DNA of 64,000 nt, from contig NC_067312.1 in NCBI RefSeq assembly GCF_020740795.1, forward strand, positions 59,210,405 through 59,274,404, given 5' to 3'. The notes beneath the pieces are model-generated. The model was not told the DNA's origin. It ran no database searches and saw only the letters and a program-made list of their open reading frames with translations. A program made the translations under genes and the position numbers. Of this stretch, positions 41,401 to 53,400 are shown piece by piece (the stretch's first letter is position 1; each line of letters begins with the position of its first letter). The DNA comes from Apus apus. Taxonomy: Eukaryota; Chordata; Aves; Apodiformes; Apodidae.

Positions 41401-44400
41401 GTTGAGAGAGCAAAACCACCAAAGAGTTACTGCACAAGATTTGTTGTGCATTATATTGTGTAGACTGGTGCCAAAGCAAGTTATCAAATGGTTCTTTGAA
41501 ATAGGTCTTGGTCGAATTCTATGATCACCAGCACGTATGCCATCTAAAATTGACATAAAGAAAATAGTTTTCATAGATATAAAAAATATTAACCACAGTA
41601 CAGAATTCTCATGCAGTCATGGTGGCATGTCTGAATCCTTCTTTATGAGAGAAAACCAAAGTAGTAATATTTTCTGCAAGAATAAGACATGAGAAGGCAG
41701 ATAAAACTATCTAACAATGCTCAGCTCTCCAAATTAATGCTAATGAGTCACAAGTTTTAAGTCTTGAGTCTTTCCAAGTAGATTCACTAAAGCAACGAAA
41801 CATTCACTGTTAATTGGGAGAAGTGGAGAGGTAGTGTCCCACAGACATTAATTTACTAAAGAATACATATCTACTGTAGGATAAATATAATCAAGTAATA
41901 TAAAGGACTTCAGTGTACCACTGGAATGTTTCCCAAATTCTTAAGCATCTCTGTTAGCTTAATAGAAGAGATGACAAAACCTGTGTGGACATGCAAACTA
42001 GAAGGACCAAAGGTATCTTCAGTGATTCATGACAGGAAGAACCTACATATGTACATTCTGGAATCAGGAACCTTATCTTATCTTGAACTGCAGGTGAAGA
42101 AAGGAGCTTTTTTAAAAAAACAAACAACAAGCAAACTTTTCAAAGGCTTGCAAGGTAGTACTCAGGACACACCACCTTGGCAGTTAATGACATCCTAGAT
42201 ACAGAGGAATTGATAAAGATGTCCCAAGTGTCCACACACAAGATTGAGGAATCTGTTTAAATGACCAGCTAAGAAAATTGCCAACTCCAGAAAAAACTTG
42301 GCATTAAAAGGACAACAATCTGAAAGGCTGTGTTGGAATGTATGACAGCTCATCTTGAAAGAAGCTGGATGCAGAATTCTACCTTTAGGCACCCTGTCTT
42401 TTAGCTAGCTCTTTTTAACTAGTGTTGCAACAGAGATGAATAAATTTTAGCTGACAGGACTATTAAACCTACATACTAACGACTGGCAGCAGACTAAAGA
42501 GAAAAGATCCTTAGAGAACTTTAAGCCTCTTAAATCCAATAATAACTCTGAGGTTTTTGAGGCATTGAAGCTTTGTTTTGAAGAGACTGTAGCTGCTAAC
42601 TGATCGAACCATTCAGAGACAGAAAAATGCTATTTCAGTAAATAGTTTCAGCTTAACTGCAGTACAAATAAGCTCAAGCAGGCATCATTGGGCAACTATT
42701 TCTTGCACAGAAGTTGATCCAGATGTGCTAGATTCCTCCAGACAGTGCTTTAGTCAAGACTCATTCAAAGACACACAACACTCCAGAAAATTTAAGTAAG
42801 CAGCTTCATTTGTGAGTAGCACTTCAAAACAGCCACCCTTTCTTTATAAAAAATATCTCAACTTGGGTTTCCAGTTGAGTTTATAGATTTGCCTACAAAG
42901 TACTTTGCATTAGTATGGCTGGCAGGCCTGCTTTGCAAGCACAACAATGCCTGCTGTCATCTCTCCATTACAGAGCACAAAGCAGAGTATCAGCTGTCAG
43001 AATGCATTATCAGGGCAACACAGACTTAATTAATTCTATACACAAGAAAAACATGTTTGTCCTGGGCCTGAGTAACAGAGTGAGCTCTTAAAAATTAACA
43101 TCTGGAGCCCAAGATAATAAAGCTTCCAATAAAAAATATTCCTAAGATAAATACTGACATTGTAACTGTGTAAGTCAAGTGGAATGCAAAAGAAGTGCAA
43201 GCCTACTTCTCTTGGCATACACATATACAAGTGTCAACGTTTGACTCAGTTTGACAACAATGCTCTCGATCCCCTCCCCCTCCCACCCAGGTAGGGAAGG
43301 AGAGAGAGAAAAAAAAGAGAGAGAGACTTGGCTAGATTGAAAACCGAACCGTGCAACTTTATTTAGAATATTAATACGTGATATAAGAGTGTATATATAT
43401 ATATACATATACATATATATATATATAGTGATTATACAAAGGTGTGGTAGAAGCCTCTCGCCTCCCTCCACCCCCAGCAACTCCCACAGCACTTCCCTCA
43501 GACGAGACAATTCCGAGGAATCCCAAAGCTGCTCCTGGAGAAAGGCAGAGAGTTACGAGGGTCAGAAGGGCTTGAGGTCGATGGGTCGACAATGACGGGC
43601 AGATGGTGTTTTCCCAGACGCCAGCCACGAACAAAAGAAAGAGAAAGAGAGAGAAGAAGGAAGGCAGACAGAGAGGCGAAGCGAAGCGGCGAGAGAGCGA
43701 AGCAGGAAGGAAGGAAGTTTTCTTCTGTCATCTCCGACCTTCCTCCGAGCCTACGTAGATATATGGAATGGAATATCTCTGGCCAGTTTTGCTGTTCATC
43801 TAACCCAGCCTCCCACGGGAGGGCCACAAATCCCCCCGCAGTGTCTGAGCCGGCAGAGCAAAGGCACGACCTTGAGGGCCCAGCAATTATACAAACATTC
43901 CAGTGTCTTATCAACCTAGCAGAACACGCAGTTGCTAGTTGAAGAAAGCTCACTGAAATGAAAAAAGGAATCAGCAAAAGAAAAACTGGCTTCATCCTGG
44001 CTCAAACCAGGACAACAAGAGATTAAGAGAGACACTCTCCTGCATGTGTTGCTAGAGCAAAAGCTTTGTATAAGTGTGATTGACAATGCGCAAGTAAACC
44101 AGTAAACTAACATATACAATCTAAAGAAAGGATCCCCAGAATGACCAAGACAACACTGAGTCTTGCTTAGTTGTGTGCAGACTCCTAAAGCATCAATACA
44201 GTCCAGGAAGGAAGTGGGGAAAACACCTCCTTGAAATGAGTTTCTAATCAGAGAAAGCATCCTTCACTTTCGAAGTTACATTCACAACTAGCACATACAG
44301 CTATTTTCTGCCATTCTTCTGCAAGGTACGGAAAGGAAATGTGCAGGGGAAGCTAGCGTTTAATGTCAGTGGCAAGAGTTGCATCATATGTGGCGAAAAG

Positions 44401-47400
44401 GAAAAGTCTTCTGGCTCCATGAGTCTTGGTATCAAACAGGTCCTTAGAGAGTGCTCTAAAATACACTGGTCAGAACTATTACTCTGATTCAGTGGGAATG
44501 ATTAATCAGAAATGCAATGCACAGATTCTTTCAGATCTGATTTAAATTTTAAATATGCCACACAGAAGCTAGCTGCAATGGCATACGTACCACAGACATT
44601 GTCCTGACAGGCACCTTAGAGAAATGTTTCAGTGTGAAGGCAGATCTCATCTATCTGATTTTCCTCAGCAGTATTTGAAGTTTAACTCCCAGGAAGCCAA
44701 AGCTCAAAGCAGTAAGGAATGTATTGCTGGTCTTGATCAGCAGTACCTTCCATCCATACATTTGGCTGACAGCATCTTTTCTCTGTCAGAAGCTGCCACC
44801 ACAACTCCAGGTCCCACTGTTTTTGTCAGTGGTTCTACAGTACAGCTCTCCTCAGGCAATCGTGAGATGCTGCTTCAACACTAATGCTCCACTCCTCCCT
44901 GCTCTTTCAAGTAGTTGTCTCTGAAGCCAACAGAGTTTAAGCTACCAAGCTGTTGAATATGCACGCAAAGCAATCAATTGTGGTGAAAAATCCCAGACTT
45001 TTGCAATGTTCTTTAAAGGCTGAAGATAACCACTGCACAGGGTGGCATCAGACACAGTAAAGAGCTTTTCTTTACAAGGCTGTGGAAGCCTTTTATGTCA
45101 TCTGGTTATAGTTTATCCTTGGGATCCACTCCAGCTTTTACAGCTTCTAGTCCAATATACACTCAGTGGTTTAGCATTGGAAACTACCATACCTAAATTT
45201 CTACCCTAAATGCCAAAAGAACACAATAAAAGGCAGATGAATCTCACATCAACTGGGAAGCTGGAACAGGACATGAACAGGACTGGAATATGCTGCCCAG
45301 AAAGGCTGCACAGTGTCTGCTGTTAAAACACGACTGGATACAGCCCTAGACAAACATGCTCATGGTGTCCTTGCTTGAGCAGAGAGGTTGCATTAGATGA
45401 TCTCACAAGATCCCTCCCAACCTCAGTGATTCTGTGATATGTTAAAGCAATTTTACAAGAACTATCTCAGTTTTTCTGAATTTCAACTGAATTTCAGTTA
45501 TCAGAATGTAAGAACTACCTTCAAAAATCATAGGCCTCTTACAATACTAGGGAACACAAAATAATTTTGAAAAGTTTTTTATTTAATAGACTTTTCAGCC
45601 ACTAACCTTGAGAGGTATGTCAATTTCCTTAGGAGGGCTCAGAAAAGATCAGTTATGATATTCAGACGGGCAATGACAACTATAAATTTTGGTGGACACT
45701 TCATTGCAAATACAGAGGATACTCTCAGCCCCTCAAGTGAAGTGATGATTTTCAGATGCTACAGTAACTCTAAAGCCTTTCTATTCCTGGTAGTTATTAC
45801 TTTTGTACTTAGCTGAAATATTAAAATACAAGTAAAACTGTGGAAGCTTTCATTCATGTGTACTACCAGCCACAATAGCCCACTCCATTGTCCTCCCTGT
45901 GCAAAGTACATTCCAGCTTATAAGAACACAGTATCTATTACATACAATTAGAATTTTTATTCTCTCTATTCCATTTCTCTGGAAGGATGAGTTTTGCTTC
46001 ACACAGCTTAATTGTGGTATAGAAATCCCTTCCTTGAGAGTAAAAACCTGACAGAATAAAAGTTGCTCAAGGAAAACAAGTGGTTACTATGACAATCCTC
46101 CTCTTCTCTGAGCTGATCTGTTTAATTACTACAGTAAAAACTCAACTGCCAGATGTAGAAGTATGTAGCACCTGGTTTGTTGAGGGAGTGGATACAGATT
46201 CAGAAAACAACTTCTCTAATGTTTCTGTCAGTCTATTTACCAGGTGATCCTGCAAGCCTCTGAGCCTTTAATTTCTCTTTTTGCAGTCACGACTTTCATT
46301 AAAACATTAAAACTATTCTGAGAACTAGAGACTAAAAATAAAATCTATGAAACATCCTATCTGCCAACTAGGCAACATACACAAATCCCACTCTTGTCTA
46401 TACATATCTTTTACCTTCCTGTTTGAAATGACAAACTTCAACTTGTAACCATCAAAACCACCACAAACACCCAAACCCCACAGAACAAAAAACATGTACA
46501 TTTTCCCCTTCCTTTCTTTGATTTTTTTTTTCAAATTATGTCTTTTCATGAAGACAGACAGCCTTTGAGACTTGCCCAGCACCACCCCAGACATCTGAGA
46601 GATAAAGCAAAGAACACTAAACTTTAATGTGTAAAACCTCCTCCTCAGACTAAAGAGTCAGGCAAATGTTCTTCACTCTTAGGAGCACTTTCACAAAGTA
46701 TCAGCCAATACAATACCAAAGCATGCTAAAGAATGTGCTCAGATATTACGTATTACTTGGCCATATGGTTATTAGAAAGCAGTAAGACAGCTGACTGGGG
46801 AATGGTAGCTTACTGGAAATCAAACTTGTCTCTGATAACAAGAGGTTAATGGTTAAACTGACCAGTAGACAGAGCCAGTAGGATGCTTCACAAAAAAGGC
46901 CCAGAAAGCCAACCATATCCTGGGCTGCAACAGAAGCAGCATGATCAGCAGGTCAAGGGAGGTTATTCTTCTCCTCTGCTCCACTCCTGTTGAGATCCCA
47001 CTTCCAGTACTGTGTCCAGTTCTGGAGCACTCAACATAAGAAGGACATGGAGCTGTTTCAGTGAGTCCAGAGGAGGGCCACAAAGATGATCAGAGGGATG
47101 TAGCATATGTCCTCTGAAGACAGGCTGAGAAAGTTGGGGGTGTTCAGCTGGAGAAGAGAACAGCAGCCCTCCAGTACCTGAAGGTGACCTGAAATGTATC
47201 TGAAAGCTCAAAGGACGAAGGGGAACTGTTTTAAGCTGAAAGAGACAGTTTAGATTAGGTATTAGGAAGAAATTCTTTACTGTGAGGGTGGTGAGATACT
47301 GGAAGCAGGTTGCCCAGGGAAGCTGTAGATGCCCCATCCCTGTAAGTATTCAAGGCCGGGTTGGATGCAGCTTTGAGTAACCTGGTCTAGTGAGAGGTGT

Positions 47401-50400
47401 CCCTGCCCATGCAGGGGGTTGGAACTAGATGATCTTTAAGGTCATTTCCAACCCAAACCATTCTGTTTCTGTCTTTACTCTAGAACTGTTGAAAGGACAA
47501 TACATCTTTTCCAAACAACTAGAATTTCTAAATTTAGAATGCTGTTATGTTTCTACCAGCTCCTTTAGTAAACAGTTAGAAATACTAAGGCAGCCCTTAC
47601 TATGAAAAAACTCTAAAAGCAAGCCTGGAAGCACACATCCCCACTTTCTGCCAATGTGAAGGTGGCTAACTACTATTTTCTCTCTTTTTTGACTGTAATA
47701 ATGAATTTGGGACGACAAGTGGAGAAAAATATTATAGATGACAGCTTCACTTGACAAACAATACAGGGGACAGACATACTTTGTCATCTTCTCAGATTGA
47801 TGTATAAGCATGAAAAAAGGCCACTACTAGAAAAAAGCCAGTACCAAGACTGGCTGAAAAGAATCAGCTGTTGAAGAACTACATACAGGCAGTTTGAACC
47901 AGTGCATTAGAAGAGCTGTACTGGGTCAGAACAAAGATGTTCCTAGCCTGACATACTCTTTGACAACAGCAGGTACCTAGGAAAAAGCATAGGGGATAGG
48001 ATGAATGTAGTGATACCTGTTCCTCTGATTTTGGATACTCCATAGTTCAGGCATTATTGGTTAGTGACAGTTTCTTTAGAATAAAGTAGTTAATGACAAC
48101 TGAGGCCAGGGATCATCCATTCATTAGCGAATGTATGCAGTTGCTTTTGAATTCAAAATGATGATCATTCCCCGTTTACCTTCCACAGGTCTCTTTATTA
48201 TTTCATAGCCTCTATCCCTACCTTTCCCCACCTACATAATCTAATATAATTGTTGGTCATACAGAATCCATTACTTATCTCTATGCATCACCCTTCTGAA
48301 TCACCCTTTCACTCTGCTTGATCTCTCAGTGAATTTCTCTTTGTGTATTTTCTAGGTGGAGATGAGAGAAGCACACCTGACTTTGACATGCACTTATACA
48401 ACATGTTTCCCCAGTGGTAAAGTGTTTTCTATTTTGTTCTCTATTCATGTGAATAGAGACTGCACCATCTTTTCAGGGAAGTCTGCTGCCTCCACAGGGT
48501 CCAAATTAGAGATGTCACCAGGAGATTGAATAGCTTAATACAGCTTTCAGACAATTATTCACTTCTGCTCTTTCATGTGGGTACCAATGAGATTGCAACA
48601 AAACATCTAAGGTCTAATCAAGAGAACTCAGGGCCCTGGGAAGAATGCTAAAAAATTTAGGAGAACAGGTAGTATTCTCCTTTATCCTCCCAGTAATAGG
48701 GAGAGACTTTGGAAGAATAGGGAGAGACTTTGGAAGAAAGAGACTAGCCCAAAATATAATAAACACCCGGCTTCAGGACTGGTGCTTCCACCAAAACATA
48801 CCATATTATAACCATGGAAGAACAAGTTGTGCTGGGGCCTGACAGGATCCATCTATCCTGTTGAAGGAAACATATTTGGTCTTTCAAATTCCCAGACATC
48901 AGCTGAAAATACCATATTGCGCTGATGAGAAAGCCTGGGAAATGCTTGAAATTTGTGGAAGGTAACTTCTTGCTACAAGTACTCAGTGAACCAACTAGGT
49001 AAGATGCCCTCCCAGAGCTGTTATTTGTGAACAGAGAAGGACTGTGTCAGAGGAGGTTCAGACTTGACATTAGGAAGGGTTTATTTACCAAGAGGGTGAT
49101 CAAGCATTGGAACAGGCTTCCTCGAGAGGCGCTTGACTGCTTGATGCCCCAAGCCTGTCAGTGCGCAAGAGGCATTTGGACAATAACCTTAATAACATGC
49201 TTTCATTTTTGGTCAGCCCTGAAGTGGTCATGCAGTTCGACTTGATCATTGTTGACAGGTCCCTTCCAAATGAAATACTGTTTTCTATTCTGTTAATTTT
49301 CAAGTACTTCTTATAATTTGTGTTTTTCCTACTAAGCCATCATTTTTCTGAAGTTGTTATAAATGCAAAGATCTCTTTTCTCAAGCTTGACATTTCACAC
49401 AGAAAAAAACCCATCTTTTTGATGTAATGACAGAAATCTTCCTCTCCATTGCTGTAGTTGAGTCTCAGTTGCAATTTTATGGACCAGTAACCTGGTATTA
49501 GGAAGTTCCCTACTTTTTCAGCTATTCCTGGTCTTTACAACCCCGAATAACCTTGTATTATTAGGCAGATCAATTCGTATTTCCTCCTGTACCAACTCAC
49601 CAGCAAGTGTTCGGGTGTCCCTGCAGTGGAAATCCATCATGACTTCCTGCCTTTCTGAAGGTCAACCATTTCAGGCTTGCTACACTTCCAGTCTCATAGC
49701 CATTTACACATTGTGAGGGACTGGCCCTCAAAGCGTATTGTGGGGAGTGGTGTTCACACAACATTGTAAGCCCTGGAACAAAAGTTCATTTGCACTTCAA
49801 AGGACTATCTGATGCCTATGGAAATAACAGTGGAGAGGAATGCCGGCATATAAAGAGAGCCATAAAGATAACTAGGAAGGAGAGGACAGGGCAGAGGTCC
49901 ACTCCAGCTGCTCAATCGTGATATGACTCAACCACACTTACCGTGGTGAAACAATTTTAACAGGCCTATAAAAGGAGGAGCTGTGCTGGTGGTCTTTGTG
50001 AGCTTCACTGAAACCAACCCTTCCCTGTCGTTCAGACAAACGCTGCATCCAGAAGAGTGACTTTCTGTCATCTAGCTCTCGTTAACTTCTATTCTCTCTC
50101 TCTCTCTTTTTTCCTTGCTAAAATCCTTAAGTAACTACTGTACTTTTTCTGAGGTTGTGCAGCTTGAATATTTATGTATCCTGACTTTTATAATAAAAAT
50201 ATCAGCCTTTATGATCGTGCAGCCTGAGTATACCTAATGACTGAATTATCAGTATTCCTTCTATAGTAATAATTAAAGCTAATGTTCAAATACAGACCCT
50301 GAGTGTCGTTTCACCTTAATCCAATCAAGGGCCAGGTCTGAAACAAAGGTTGGATCCAGTCACACCTTGGATCCTTTCTGAGAAGTTTAGAAAGCAGAGG

Positions 50401-53400
50401 GTCAGATCTGCATCTCCCTGGGTTGCCCAATCCAGCTAGTGACACAAATCCACAAAAGGACAATTCCCCGATGTCCTAGGACTGCCTAATTATCTTAAAA
50501 TCTTTTAGAAAAGCAGTCTGGAAATCCAAGTAAATGTTTAGAGAAAAGATATAAGAATTTAATCTTCTCTGGAATTGCCACACCTGAATTGCCATCTCCT
50601 GAACCACAGAGTTCAAGTAATTGAGGAGAGCTGAGCATGTGCAAGGAAAAAGTCTTTTAACTACACATACCACTTAGTAACTAGTTTTATTAGACTGCAA
50701 AGGGAACCAGCAGACATGTTGTCATTACTAAAAGTAAATTTATTATTACTTTTGGGTTATTTGGGACTGCAAAAAAAAAAGTAATTTGTTTACAAGTTTG
50801 CATCTCACTCACTCTCATACCTCTGTTGTAAATGTCGTCTCTTTCTCCCTCAGAGGTTCAGCTGCACCCCATAGATGAGGACAAACACAGCAAAACTACA
50901 TAACTTTGGCTCAGAATTCTAAAAAAAAATTGCTGAGCTGTGAGAAAGACTTGTGAGAAAAATCTGTAGAAAGATAAGTAGTGAGACAGGGGGGTAGGAT
51001 GACTAAAATGGGGATCCCTAACTGCTCAAAGATACATTACAAAGTAGTTAATTGAACAGAAAGGTATAAGATTCTGTTGGGAAAAAATGAAGGTGGGAGG
51101 GTGACCACCAGTCATCACTGTTTTCAAGGCAGTACCTCTTGCTGGATAGAGAAGCAGACAATTCAGTAACGCTGTGGATCTGATCAACAGAGCTGTTGAA
51201 GCAGATTCTTCTCCTGACTAAAGCCTGCCTGGACAGCAAAGAATTTTTGGATATTAAATAAAGGTGGTGAACATATTTATTTTCAGCTCAATTGCTCATT
51301 AAGGCTTCGCTATAATCTGTGAGTGCTAGCCACTACATAATTTTTTGTATTTTTGCATTTAGCTGAGCAAACTATCCCTACAAGCACAACGTTCAAGTAA
51401 GCCAACCTGAAGAAAGGAGGTAACAGATTAATGGAGAACAAAGTCAGCCTGCAAGCTTTGCAGTCCTCTTGCCTGAAAGGTGAAGAATGAGAACAAGATT
51501 GTCAAGCTGCAACTTACACTGATTTTTGGAGACTTCAGCTCACTAGATAGGAAATGTTTCCATTAATGGTGGTTGTAACCTAAACACAGAAATTATTTCC
51601 CAGAAGTCAACAATTAAATTAATTCCTTTTAGAGGAAAGTTTAGGGATGTAAGTTATTCAGAAGCAAGTCCTCAAATTATGTCCTTGGAAATGCTGAAAG
51701 CATATTCAAAGGTTTATTGCCAGCCGGTTTATAACTAAGCTACTACTGATCAATATGCATTCAATAAGAATATGTGCAGTCTCTTTAAGAAGATACCAAG
51801 AGAAAGACCAGGTACTTGTCCTGTTCTCAGGACAGCAGACACCTGCAACGTATCCAACAAGGCAGAAATAATTCAGAAATTAGTTGTGGAAGCATCTTTA
51901 CTGATACTGAGGAGTACAGTCTGCCCTCTGGCATTTCAAAGGATGTACAGAGCTGCACACTGCAGACAACTTGTTTGAATCAGGAGTACACACTGATCAT
52001 ATTTAAGAGATTTATGGTAGCCTTCATATGGGAAGACCTAGGTTACAGTTCAAACTACTCCAAGCCAGAGCCAATGACTATGGTTTACCTAAGTCAGTAA
52101 TCCAAGATGGGCTTTACAAGCTCATTAACAGCTCTCTACAACAAGACTGATGGTGCCAAGATAACCTGAGTTCTCTCTGCTGTTGTGCTCTATTGCATTA
52201 CCACATTTCCACTGATTTAATGACTGCTTATTTATGCTAAAATGACTTCATTTGATTGCTTAAAAGGATAGACCCAACAGATAACAAGCAAATGGACAAT
52301 GAACACAGATCAAAGATCCTGGATGAACACTAACATTTTGTCTGGAACACTAGCGAAGATGACTAAAATGTGCTGCGTGAATTAAGTAATTTATAACAGC
52401 TTGCTCTATGGATAACAGAGGAAGTGATCCCCAACCATTAAAACAAACTGCTGCTGCCTGCACATATTACTGATGTCTGTAGTAAGATGTCATAAATGCA
52501 TTTTATATATGTGTTAGAATACCATACCCCTAGCAAACGGTGTTGCTCCTGAAGAGCAACTATTTAATCTCAGTGAAACTTTTTTCTTCACATTTGAAGT
52601 TATTACATGAGAAAATACTTAGCAGTATGTACATGAAAAGTCACTTCAGACGAGCAGACTCATTACTTGTTAGTTCAATATCCTTCTGGTGCCACAGTTT
52701 GACAGATGTTGATGAAGTTGGAAGTGTTAACTTATAGGACTGGCCTGATTAAAGTAAAGCTTTGATACAATGTTGCCTTACACCCTAAATGAACTGTGAC
52801 TGCAGAAGAGATAAAAAGCACAGCAACTGAAGATCCTTAACCCAGTGGTGATGGCAACTCACATGGCATACCTGGAAGCAGAGGCTCAGCCTGATACCAA
52901 TGCCTACTGCAAAGGACAAAGATGTTCGTGGTGATCAAGAGTAACACACCAGTGGGGAGTGGGACAGGAAGGGATTGAGCTGTAATTTGTCCCTGTAATA
53001 TTATCACACTTCTCTTTCATCTATTATCGTATCATAAACATAACTTACACGTAAAATTCTGTAATGTTGATTTAAGTTGCAAGAAAGACCTTTGAAAAGT
53101 CTATAGAAATGTAACAACTACAGACAAACTTAAAACTGTTCACACGGGACTTTCTGGTATCTTATAGATTTAAGAGAAGATAATCCTATGAATAGGGAAA
53201 TGTATAAAACGCAATGGAAAAAAAAAATCCAACATGGCATGGACAGCAAGTATCAACCAGCTGCTGTTTGGGTTGACAGTGCTGGAGTCAGTTAAAGGCA
53301 GCAACTCAGCAACACAAAGCACTCACTCCAGGAGGCCAGAAGCTGACCTTTCTTCTCCAAAACAATGCTAGTCCAGCCAACAGTGATATTTTTGGGTGTG

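Noticed and set aside
42120..42430. Possible decayed transposon in the large TDRD7 intron
   Set aside because: No terminus or coding trace that I can tie to a family.
43592..43995. Open frames of 116 and 165 codons on opposite strands
   Set aside because: They lie inside the solo LTR and derive from its purine-rich and CT-rich tracts.
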